Assembly (NCBI GenBank): GCA_020846575.1 | Contig: JADLDQ010000087.1 | Span: 1 to 14,810 of the forward strand | Direction: 5' to 3' | Length of the DNA stretch: 14,810 nucleotides | Source: Burkholderiales bacterium | GTDB taxonomy: Bacteria; Pseudomonadota; Gammaproteobacteria; Burkholderiales; SG8-39 | In this document: piece by piece, positions 1-5,656 of the stretch | Layout of the letters: each line of letters begins with the position of its first letter | Position numbering within the stretch: the stretch's first letter is position 1 | The notes under the pieces: model-generated | Seen by the model: the letters and a program-made list of their open reading frames with translations, nothing else | The model's database searches: none | Told to the model about the DNA's origin: nothing | Translations under genes and position numbers: made by a program

Positions 1-214
1 CGGCCATCAGCTCGGCTTCTTCGAGCGTTCGCTGGATGGCGCTCACCGTGGACTCGATGTTGACCACCATGCCCTTCTTCAGGCCGCGTGACTCGTGACT
101 GCCCATCCCGACGATCTCGATGCGTCCCTCGGGGGTGAGTTCAGCCACCGTGGCCACCACTTTGGAGGTGCCGATGTCCAGCCCGACGACCAGGTTCTTG
201 CTCTCGCCCCGCAT
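1..214 (-). CDS. ftsA: Cell division protein FtsA, N-terminal part (cut by window edge)
   Basis: FtsA is an actin-like ATPase that anchors FtsZ filaments to the inner membrane and recruits later divisome proteins. The first 71 residues are present, beginning MRGESKNLVVGLDIGTSKV. The DIGTSKV segment (residues 13-19) is the first phosphate-binding loop of the actin/Hsp70/FtsA fold, followed by the start of the SHS2-bearing region (GRIEIVGMGSHESRGLKKG). The ATG at 214 lies 14 bp after the ftsQ stop. An AGGAAG Shine-Dalgarno overlaps that TAG stop with about 10 nt spacing. The rest of the gene, and presumably ftsZ, lies beyond the left edge. Family assignment is firm; domain boundaries come from knowledge of the family. 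Confidence 0.95.
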   Translation of the reverse strand, partial: MRGESKNLVVGLDIGTSKVVATVAELTPEGRIEIVGMGSHESRGLKKGMVVNIESTVSAIQRTLEEAELMA

Positions 215-228
215 GGCCGCGCGACTTC

Positions 229-999
229 CTAGACCCGCGGGCGCGCGGCGCCCGCCTCGCGCGCGCGCTGCGGCTGCGGCAGGCGCAGCGCGAACCCGTT
301 CGGATAGCGCAGGTCCACGCGCAGCTCGGGTGCGCCCGGTGCGCGGGCCATCCTCGCGATGGTCGCGGGATACGCCTGCACGAAGCGCTCGAGGCGCTCC
401 TCGGCCCGCTGCGCGCCCTGGTCGCGGCCCAGCTCGAGCGCGATGCCGTTGGACAGGCGCAGCCGCCAGGCGTGGCGCTGCGACAGCGACACCGCCACGG
501 GCGCGAGCGACAGCGGCGCAAGCAGGCGGGAGAACTCCGCGTAGCGCGCGAGCACCTCGCGCTCGCTGCCGGCCGGCCCCGCGAGGCGGGGCAGATCGGC
601 TTCGGTGTCGGCCGCGAACACCTCGCCCGCGCCGTTCAGCAGCGTACCCGCGCCCGGTTGCCCCCAGCGCGCGAGCGCCACGTTCTCCACGAGCCGGACC
701 TCGATGCGATCCGGCCACACCCGCCGGACTTCGGCGCGGCGCACCCAGGGGATCGCCTCGAAGCAGCGCCGCAGCACCGCAAGGTCCACCGTGAAGAAGG
801 TGCCTCGCACCCGGCCCTGGAGCGCTTGCACCACCTGCGCGCGCGTCACGTGCCCAAGTTCGCCGTCCACCCGGATCGAACGCAGCGGAAACGCGGGCGA
901 GACCACCAGGGCGTGCAGCGCGTAGCCCGCGGCGGCCAGCGCCGCCAGCACGTACAGGCCGTTGGCGGCGAGATTCAGCGCACGCACGCTGTTCCACAT
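229..999 (-). CDS. ftsQ: Cell division protein FtsQ
   Basis: FtsQ is a bitopic divisome protein that links the cytoplasmic ring to the periplasmic FtsB/FtsL and FtsW/FtsI synthase. The protein has 256 residues: a short cytoplasmic tail, one hydrophobic segment at about residues 13-33, then a POTRA domain (about 37-104, FPLRSIRVDGELGHVT through WPDRIEVRLVE) and the FtsQ beta domain (about 105-240). The C-terminal tail (from about 241) is Arg/Ala rich and probably disordered. The ATG at 999 is 1 bp after the ddl stop (TGA-G-ATG) and has a strong purine-rich ribosome site inside the ddl 3' end. The length fits proteobacterial FtsQ. The stop is TAG, unlike the TGA used by most neighbours. Confidence 0.95.
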   Translation of the reverse strand: MWNSVRALNLAANGLYVLAALAAAGYALHALVVSPAFPLRSIRVDGELGHVTRAQVVQALQGRVRGTFFTVDLAVLRRCFEAIPWVRRAEVRRVWPDRIEVRLVENVALARWGQPGAGTLLNGAGEVFAADTEADLPRLAGPAGSEREVLARYAEFSRLLAPLSLAPVAVSLSQRHAWRLRLSNGIALELGRDQGAQRAEERLERFVQAYPATIARMARAPGAPELRVDLRYPNGFALRLPQPQRAREAGAARPRV

Positions 1000-1000
1000 C

Positions 1001-1954
1001 TCAGCGACCCTCCCCCGCGCCGTCCCCGCCCGTCGGCGGTCCCGAATGCCGCGCCTCGCGCAGGATGCGCAGGCACAGCTCGGCGTAGGAGATGCCGGCG
1101 TGGCGCGCCGCCATCGGCACCAGCGAGTGGTCGGTCATCCCGGGCGCCGTATTGACCTCCAGGAACCAGGCGCGCCCGCTCCGGTCGAGCATCAGGTCCA
1201 CCCGGCCCCAGCCGCGGCAGCCCAGCGCCTGGTCGGCGCGCCGCGCCTCGCGCTGGATGCTGCGCTCGGCCTCGGGCGGCAGCCCGCAGGGGATGAGGTA
1301 GCGGGTGTCGTTCGCGTGGTACTTCGCCTCGTAGTCGTAGAAGTCGCGCGGCGTCTCCAGGCGTATCAGCGGCAGCGGGGTGTCGCCGATGATCGCCGCG
1401 GTCAGCTCCACCCCATCGACGAACCGCTCGGCGATCACCGCGCTGTCGTAGCAGGCCGCCTGCTCATGGGCCTGCGGGAGATGGTGCGCCGCGCGCACCT
1501 TGCTCATGCCGATGGAGGAGCCCTCGTTCGCCGGCTTCACCATGATCGGCAGCCCGAGTCGGCCGGCGAGCGCCGCGAAATCGCTGTCGGCGCGCAGCGG
1601 TTCCGCGGGTGGCGTCGCGATGCCGCAGGCGCCCCACAGGAGCTTGGCGCGCCACTTGTCCATGGCGAGCGCGCTCGCCAGCACGCCCGAGCCGGTGTAG
1701 GCGATGCCCAGCAGCTCGAGCGCGCCCTGTATGGTGCCGTCCTCGCCCCAGCGCCCGTGCAGGGCGATGAACACGCGCGCGAAACCCTCGCGGGCGAGGT
1801 CGTCGACCGGCCGCCTTGCGGGATCGAAGGCATGCGCGTCGCCCCCCTCCTCGCGCAGCGCCGCGAGCACCATCGCTCCGCTCCGCAGCGACACGTCTCG
1901 CTCGGCCGAGCGCCCGCCGAACATCACAGCGACCTTGCCGAAGTCCTCACTCAC
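1001..1954 (-). CDS. ddl: D-alanine--D-alanine ligase (DdlB type)
   Basis: This cytoplasmic ATP-grasp ligase joins two D-alanines to give the D-Ala-D-Ala dipeptide that MurF attaches. It has 317 residues, close to E. coli DdlB. Visible signatures are GGRSAERDVSL (13-23, substrate Glu at 18), HGRWGEDGTIQG (66-77), the ATP-grasp KPANEGSSIGMSKV (140-153), FYDYEAKY (205-212) and the metal-binding C-terminal LEVNTAPGMTDHSLVP (265-280). The start is a GTG at 1954, chosen because the conserved FGKVAVMFGGRSAE follows at once and AGGGGAG lies 7 nt upstream. It overlaps murB by 8 bp, consistent with translational coupling. The last 15 residues are a Gly-rich tail. D-Ala-D-Ala rather than D-Ala-D-Lac specificity is inferred from the KY motif and the operon. 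Confidence 0.96.
   Translation of the reverse strand: MSEDFGKVAVMFGGRSAERDVSLRSGAMVLAALREEGGDAHAFDPARRPVDDLAREGFARVFIALHGRWGEDGTIQGALELLGIAYTGSGVLASALAMDKWRAKLLWGACGIATPPAEPLRADSDFAALAGRLGLPIMVKPANEGSSIGMSKVRAAHHLPQAHEQAACYDSAVIAERFVDGVELTAAIIGDTPLPLIRLETPRDFYDYEAKYHANDTRYLIPCGLPPEAERSIQREARRADQALGCRGWGRVDLMLDRSGRAWFLEVNTAPGMTDHSLVPMAARHAGISYAELCLRILREARHSGPPTGGDGAGEGR
1008..1016 (-). promoter_or_regulatory. Ribosome binding site of ftsQ
   Basis: GGGGGAGGG lies 8 nt before the ftsQ ATG and inside the last codons of ddl. It is one of the strongest Shine-Dalgarno matches in the window. It suggests ftsQ starts efficiently on its own, although the gap from ddl is only 1 bp. Confidence 0.7.
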
Positions 1955-3062
1955 CGCTTCGCTCCCCTGCTTGCTCTGCGCCGGCGGCCGGATCGCCCCC
2001 GGCGCCGCGCGCCGCTTTCACACCGGCGCCATGCGCCGCGTCCACCCCGGCGCCGCGCGCCGCGTCCACCCCGGCGCCGCGCGCCGCGTCCACCCCGGCG
2101 CCATGCACCGCGTCCACCCCGGCGCCATGCACCGCGTCCCCCACGATGCGCACCTCGGGCACCAGCGCCACGCCGAAGCGCCGCTGCACCGCGTCCCGGA
2201 CCAAGACGATCAGCGCTTCGATGTCGGCCGCGAGCGCGCGGCGTTCCGGGTTGACGATGAAGTTGGCGTGCTTCTCGGAGACGCGCGCCCCGCCGATCGA
2301 GTGCCCCTTCAAACCGCAGGCCTCGATCAGGCGCGCAGCATGGTCCCCCGGCGGATTGCGGAATACCGAGCCCGCGTTGGGCAGGGCGAGGGGCTGGGTC
2401 GCGACCCGCCGGGCGAGCAGCTCGCGGATGCGCCGGCGCGCGCGCGCCCCGTCCCCCGCGGGGAACACGAAGCGCGCCGCGACGAACCATTCGTCCTCAC
2501 CCAGGCGCGCGGCAGCGCGCAGCGCGACGTGGCGATAGCCGATCTCGAAGGCCGCCGGCGTGCGCTCGCGCAGCACGCCCCGGCGGTCGATGGTGGTGAC
2601 ATCGCGGACGAACTCCCAGGTCTGCGATCCGTAGCAGCCCGCGTTCATCGCGAGCGCGCCGCCCACCGTACCGGGAATACCGGCGAGAAACTCCGCACCT
2701 TCCAGGCCACGGTTGGCGGCGATGCGCGCGAGCTTCGGGCAGGCGGCGCCCGCCGCGGCGCGCAGCGAGCCTGCCTCCCCGCTCTGGCCGGACTCGATCG
2801 CCGCGTGCGGCGAGTGCAGCAGCACCGCGGTGCCGCGCAGGCCGCCGTCGCGCACCAGCAGGTTGCTGCCCAGGCCGACGAAACACACCGGCTCCGCACT
2901 CGGCAGCGCGCGCAGAAACGCGGCCAGGTCCTGGAGGTCGGCCGGTGCGTAAGCGCGCTCGGCCGCGCCGCCGGCGCGCCAGGACACGTGTCTGGCCATC
3001 GGCTCGTTCTCGAACAGCCGGCCGCGCAGCCCCGCGCTCGAGAATGAGAGCGGCTCGACCAT
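1947..3062 (-). CDS. murB: UDP-N-acetylenolpyruvoylglucosamine reductase MurB with a repetitive C-terminal tail
   Basis: MurB is the FAD-dependent cytoplasmic enzyme that reduces UDP-GlcNAc-enolpyruvate to UDP-MurNAc. The protein has 371 residues. The FAD-binding motif GLGSNLL is at 63-69, followed by GIPGTVGGALAMNAG (128-142), GYRHVAL (Arg177), GSVFRNP with the proton-donor Ser232, and the catalytic Glu303 in VPEVRIVGD. The normal enzyme ends at about residue 309. It is followed by 62 extra residues made of six 8-residue repeats (AVHGAGVD, AARGAGVD and variants) and a short Glu-rich end. The ATG at 3062 is 2 bp after the murC stop. A GTG at 3068 (GTGAACATG) overlaps that stop and is better spaced from GGGAAGG, so it may be the true start, two codons longer. 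The gene overlaps ddl by 8 bp. Confidence 0.95.
   Translation of the reverse strand: MVEPLSFSSAGLRGRLFENEPMARHVSWRAGGAAERAYAPADLQDLAAFLRALPSAEPVCFVGLGSNLLVRDGGLRGTAVLLHSPHAAIESGQSGEAGSLRAAAGAACPKLARIAANRGLEGAEFLAGIPGTVGGALAMNAGCYGSQTWEFVRDVTTIDRRGVLRERTPAAFEIGYRHVALRAAARLGEDEWFVAARFVFPAGDGARARRRIRELLARRVATQPLALPNAGSVFRNPPGDHAARLIEACGLKGHSIGGARVSEKHANFIVNPERRALAADIEALIVLVRDAVQRRFGVALVPEVRIVGDAVHGAGVDAVHGAGVDAARGAGVDAARGAGVDAAHGAGVKAARGAGGDPAAGAEQAGERSGE
1962..1968 (-). promoter_or_regulatory. Ribosome binding site deciding the ddl GTG start
   Basis: AGGGGAG sits 7 nt before the GTG at 1954, inside the repetitive 3' end of murB. No in-frame ATG lies upstream of the conserved core, so this site supports the GTG start. 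Confidence 0.6.
1993..2136 (-). repeat. 24-bp tandem repeat (six units) in the 3' end of murB
   Basis: Six head-to-tail 24-bp units occupy 1993-2016, 2017-2040, 2041-2064, 2065-2088, 2089-2112 and 2113-2136. Units three and four are identical, as are units five and six. The first two have a few substitutions. Because 24 is a multiple of three, the array stays in frame and encodes an 8-residue repeat rich in Gly, Ala, Val and Asp with alternating His/Arg. The identical pairs suggest recent slippage or unequal exchange. The array lies wholly after the last catalytic residue of MurB, so changes in copy number should be tolerated. Confidence 0.95.
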
Positions 3063-3064
3063 GT

Positions 3065-4453
3065 TCACGCGACCGCCTTCCCGAGGAGCGCCGGCACCGT
3101 GCCGATCGAGCCGGCGCCCATGGTCACCACCACGTCGCCGTCGGCGGCGGTGTTCAGGATCGCCTCGGGCAACTCGGCAACGCGTTCGACGAACACCGGC
3201 TCGACGCGGCCGGCAACGCGCACCGCGCGGGCGAGCGAGCGGCCGTCGGCGGCGACGATCGGCGCCTCGCCCGCGGGGTAGACCTCGGTGAGCAACAGCG
3301 CATCCGCCTCGCAGAGCACCCGCACGAAATCCTCGAACAGGTCGCGCGTGCGGCTGTAGCGATGCGGCTGGAAGGCGAGCACCACGCGCCGGCCGCGAAA
3401 GGCGCCGCGAGCCGCCTCGAGCGTGGCGCGCATCTCCGCCGGGTGATGCCCGTAGTCGTCCACCAGGGTGAAGCGCCCGCGCGCGCCCGGCAGATCGATC
3501 TCGCCCCAGCGCTGGAAGCGCCTTCCCACGCCGCGGAACTTCGCGAGCGCGGCGGCGAGCGCCTCGTCCGCCACGTCCAGTTCGCCCGCCACCGCGATCG
3601 CCGCCAGCGCGTTCTGCACGTTGTGGCGCCCGGGCAGATTGAGCGACACCTCGAGCGGCGGCGCCTCCTCGCGCAAGACGCGAAAGCGCATGCGCTCGCC
3701 ATCCACCACGTCCACCGCCCTGACCATGGCGTCCTCGCGCAGCCCGTAGGTGATGACCGGCTTGGAGACGAACGGCAGGATCTCGCGCACGTTGGCGTCG
3801 TCGGCGCACAGGATCGCGCTGCCGTAGAAAGGCAGGTTCTGGAGGAAATCCACGAAGGCCTTCTTCAGCCGCGCGAAGTCGTGCTGGTAGGTCTCCATGT
3901 GATCGGCGTCGATGCTGGTCACCACCGCCATGACCGGCTGCAGGTGCAGGAAGGAGGCGTCCGACTCGTCGGCCTCCACCACGATGAATTCGCCCGCGCC
4001 CAGGCGCGCGTTGGAGGCCGAGGCCGTGAGCCGGCCGCCGATCACGAAAGTGGGATCCAGTCCGCCCTCGGCGAGCACGCTCGCCACCAGGCTGGTGGTG
4101 GTGGTCTTGCCGTGCGTGCCGGCCACCGCGATGCCCTGCCTGAGCCGCATCAGCTCGGCGAGCATCAGCGCGCGCGGCACCACAGGGATGCGGCGCGCGC
4201 GCGCCGCGCGCACCTCCGGGTTGTCCGAACCCACCGCGGTGGACACCACCACCGCGTCGGCGCCGGCGACGTTGTGCTCGCCGTGCCCCAGCGCCACCTT
4301 CGCGCCCAGCGCCGCAAGCCGTTCGGTCGCCTGGCCCGCCGCGACATCCGAGCCGCTCACCTGGTAGCCCAGGTTGAGCAGCACCTCGGCGATACCGGAC
4401 ATGCCGGAGCCTCCAATGCCGACGAAGTGGATATGCTTGACCTTGTGCTTCAT
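3065..4453 (-). CDS. murC: UDP-N-acetylmuramate--L-alanine ligase MurC
   Basis: MurC adds L-alanine to UDP-MurNAc in the cytoplasm with ATP. The protein has 462 residues. Domain 1 has the Rossmann-like HFVGIGGSGMSGIAEVL (9-25). The central ATPase has AGTHGKTTTT (111-120) and the metal-binding VEADESDASF (159-168). The C-terminal domain carries LVDDYGHHPAEM (330-341) and FQPHRYSRT (361-369). The ATG at 4453 is chosen because MKHKVKHIHFVGIGG matches the usual start of this family. An in-frame ATG at 4471 would add six residues encoded by a hairpin segment and is less likely. No good Shine-Dalgarno precedes 4453. The start codon overlaps, as ATGA, the stop of a leader ORF that begins on the murG stop. 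A second copy of the first 34 bp lies 101 bp upstream. Confidence 0.96.
   Translation of the reverse strand: MKHKVKHIHFVGIGGSGMSGIAEVLLNLGYQVSGSDVAAGQATERLAALGAKVALGHGEHNVAGADAVVVSTAVGSDNPEVRAARARRIPVVPRALMLAELMRLRQGIAVAGTHGKTTTTSLVASVLAEGGLDPTFVIGGRLTASASNARLGAGEFIVVEADESDASFLHLQPVMAVVTSIDADHMETYQHDFARLKKAFVDFLQNLPFYGSAILCADDANVREILPFVSKPVITYGLREDAMVRAVDVVDGERMRFRVLREEAPPLEVSLNLPGRHNVQNALAAIAVAGELDVADEALAAALAKFRGVGRRFQRWGEIDLPGARGRFTLVDDYGHHPAEMRATLEAARGAFRGRRVVLAFQPHRYSRTRDLFEDFVRVLCEADALLLTEVYPAGEAPIVAADGRSLARAVRVAGRVEPVFVERVAELPEAILNTAADGDVVVTMGAGSIGTVPALLGKAVA
4420..4453 (-). repeat. Direct repeat copy 2: true 5' end of murC
   Basis: This 34-bp segment is the first 11 codons of murC. 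It matches 4521-4554 at 30 of 34 positions; the differences are at positions 1, 18, 20 and 21. It continues into the conserved VGIGGSGMSG coding sequence, so it is the functional copy. Confidence 0.9.
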
Positions 4454-4472
4454 GCGCGGTCTCGCCGGCATT

Positions 4473-4486
4473 GGCGGCTTGCCGCC
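4473..4486 (-). repeat. Perfect palindrome, hairpin 2 of the murG-murC segment
   Basis: GGCGGC-AA-GCCGCC is a 14-bp inverted repeat giving a 5-bp stem with the same CAAG loop as the neighbouring palindrome. The two centres are 21 bp apart. Paired short hairpins with a shared loop resemble REP-type repetitive elements, but no family can be assigned without a genome search. Confidence 0.7.
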
Positions 4487-4491
4487 CCCGA

Positions 4492-4509
4492 GCAGCGCCT
4501 TGGCGCTGC
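4492..4509 (-). repeat. Perfect palindrome, hairpin 1 of the murG-murC segment
   Basis: GCAGCGCC-AA-GGCGCTGC is an 18-bp inverted repeat that can fold in the mRNA as a 7-bp stem with a CAAG loop. No T-run follows, so it is not a standard terminator. Confidence 0.75.
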
Positions 4510-4520
4510 GGGTCTTTCCT

Positions 4521-4554
4521 CGACGAAGTGGATGCGTTTGACCTTGTGCTTCAC
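4521..4554 (-). repeat. Direct repeat copy 1: decoy murC start
   Basis: This 34-bp segment begins with a GTG whose last bases form the murG stop (GTGA, 4551-4554) and encodes KHKVKRIHFV, nearly the same as the MurC N-terminus. After 34 bp the similarity stops abruptly and the sequence runs into a hairpin segment instead of the glycine-rich MurC motif. It looks like the remains of the ancestral murC start, displaced by a duplication or insertion. Confidence 0.9.
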
Positions 4555-5615
4555 GGCGCGAGTTCCATGCAGGCCCGGGCGAGCGCCTCGGTCGCATCCG
4601 GCTTCGCCCGTGCGCGCGCCCGCGCCGCCATCGCCAGCAGCGTCTCGCGGTCGAGACCGCGGAGAATCTGCGCCAGTCGCGCGGGTGTGAACTCGCCCTG
4701 CGGCAGCAGGATGGCCGCCTGCGCCTGCGACAGGTAGCGTGCGTTGGCGCTCTGGTGGTCGTCCACCGCGTGGGGATAGGGAACCAGCACGCTCGCCACG
4801 CCGGCCGCGGCCAGCTCGGCGACCGTGGCCGCGCCGGCACGGCACACCACCAGGTCGGCGTCGCGGTAGGCGCCGGCCATGTCGTCCACGAACTCCTCGA
4901 CCTCGGCCTCGATGCCCGCGGCCCGGTACGCCGCCGCGAGCGCCGCCGCGCGCCCGGCGCCTGACTGGTGGCGCACGCGCGCGCGCGAGCCGGCCGGAAG
5001 CGCCGCGAGCGCGGCGGGCATCACCTCGTTGAGCGCCTGCGCCCCGCGGCTGCCCCCGATCGCGAGCAGCCGCAGCGGGCCGCTGCGCCCCGCGTAGCGC
5101 TCCTTGGGCGCGGGCAGGCAAGCGATCTCGGCGCGAACCGGGTTGCCCACGGCGGCCGCGCCGGCGAGCGCCCCGGGAAAGCCGGCCAGCACGCGCGCGG
5201 CGAAGCGCGCGAGCACGCGGTTCGCCAGGCCCGCCACCGCGTTCTGCTCGTGGATGGCGAGCGGGCGTCGCAGCAGCACCGCCACCGCCGCGCCCGGAAA
5301 CGACTGGAAACCGCCCATGCCGAGCAGCACGTCGGGACGATGCGTGAAGATCGCGGCCGCCGCCTGCCACAGCGCGCGCACCAGGCGCAGCGGCAGCAGC
5401 GCCCAGGCCGCGACACCGCCGCCGCGCAGGCCGGCGAAGTCGGCGTAGGCCATCGGGTAGCCCCGGGATGCGACCAGCCGCGCCTCCATGCCGGCGCGGC
5501 TGCCCAGCCAGACGATGCGCCAGCCGCTCGCGCGCAGCCGCTCGGCCACCGCCAGCGCCGGGAACACGTGCCCTCCGGTGCCCCCGGCCATGATCATGAG
5601 CGTGCGCGCCGGCAT
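4551..5615 (-). CDS. murG: UDP-GlcNAc:lipid I N-acetylglucosaminyltransferase MurG
   Basis: MurG is a GT-B glycosyltransferase on the inner face of the membrane that converts lipid I to lipid II. It has 354 residues, the usual length. The N-terminal domain has MAGGTGGHVFPAL (9-21), GMGGFQSFPG (99-108) and IHEQNAVAGLANR (121-133). The C-terminal, UDP-GlcNAc-binding domain has AIGGSRGAQALN (185-196), RAGAATVAE with Glu267, and PYPHAVDDHQSANARYL (279-295). FQSFPG replaces the YVSGPG of E. coli and is probably a lineage variant. The ATG at 5615 follows GGGGAGG by 4 nt. The in-frame Met7 at 5597 (ATGATCATG) is an alternative start that would overlap, as ATGA, the end of a mini-ORF coming from ftsW. 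The gap from ftsW is 37 bp. Confidence 0.96.
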   Translation of the reverse strand: MPARTLMIMAGGTGGHVFPALAVAERLRASGWRIVWLGSRAGMEARLVASRGYPMAYADFAGLRGGGVAAWALLPLRLVRALWQAAAAIFTHRPDVLLGMGGFQSFPGAAVAVLLRRPLAIHEQNAVAGLANRVLARFAARVLAGFPGALAGAAAVGNPVRAEIACLPAPKERYAGRSGPLRLLAIGGSRGAQALNEVMPAALAALPAGSRARVRHQSGAGRAAALAAAYRAAGIEAEVEEFVDDMAGAYRDADLVVCRAGAATVAELAAAGVASVLVPYPHAVDDHQSANARYLSQAQAAILLPQGEFTPARLAQILRGLDRETLLAMAARARARAKPDATEALARACMELAP

Positions 5616-5656
5616 CGCGCCTCCCCGCCGCCCGAGCGCCTGGCTCGCGGCTTCAT
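5594..5656 (-). other. 20-codon mini-ORF bridging ftsW and murG
   Basis: The ATG at 5656 overlaps the ftsW TGA as ATGA. The ORF runs 20 codons (MKPRARRSGGGEARCRR...) and ends at TGA 5596-5594. That stop overlaps, as ATGA, an in-frame methionine of murG (Met7, 5597). It also reads through the murG ribosome site and first start. The product looks like arbitrary Arg-rich sequence, so only a coupling role is plausible. Confidence 0.3.

Larger units (their letters stand above)
4450..4554 (-). other. 34-codon leader ORF between murG and murC
   Basis: The ORF starts with GTG at 4554, overlapping the murG TGA by 4 bp (GTGA), and stops with TGA at 4452-4450, overlapping the murC ATG by 4 bp (ATGA). 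The first 11 codons imitate the MurC N-terminus (MKHKVKRIHFV). The other 23 codons come from the hairpin segment and give a Cys/Arg-rich tail ending RDRA. The peptide itself probably has no function. Its likely role, if any, is to carry ribosomes from murG to murC, whose own start lacks a clear ribosome site. Confidence 0.45.

Noticed and set aside
1993..2136. The repeated array as a CRISPR
   Set aside because: The 24-bp units are contiguous with no spacers, and they stay in frame with murB.
3065..4840. Longer MurC reaching back into murG
   Set aside because: The frame is open upstream, but that part is murG in another frame. The conserved MurC start MKHKVKHIHF is at 4453. The nearer ATG at 4471 lies in the hairpin segment with no ribosome site.
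5308..5319. Loss of the MurG YVSGPG motif as a sign of inactivation
   Set aside because: The equivalent FQSFPG keeps the Ser, Pro and Gly, the other MurG motifs are intact, and related sequences are known to vary here.
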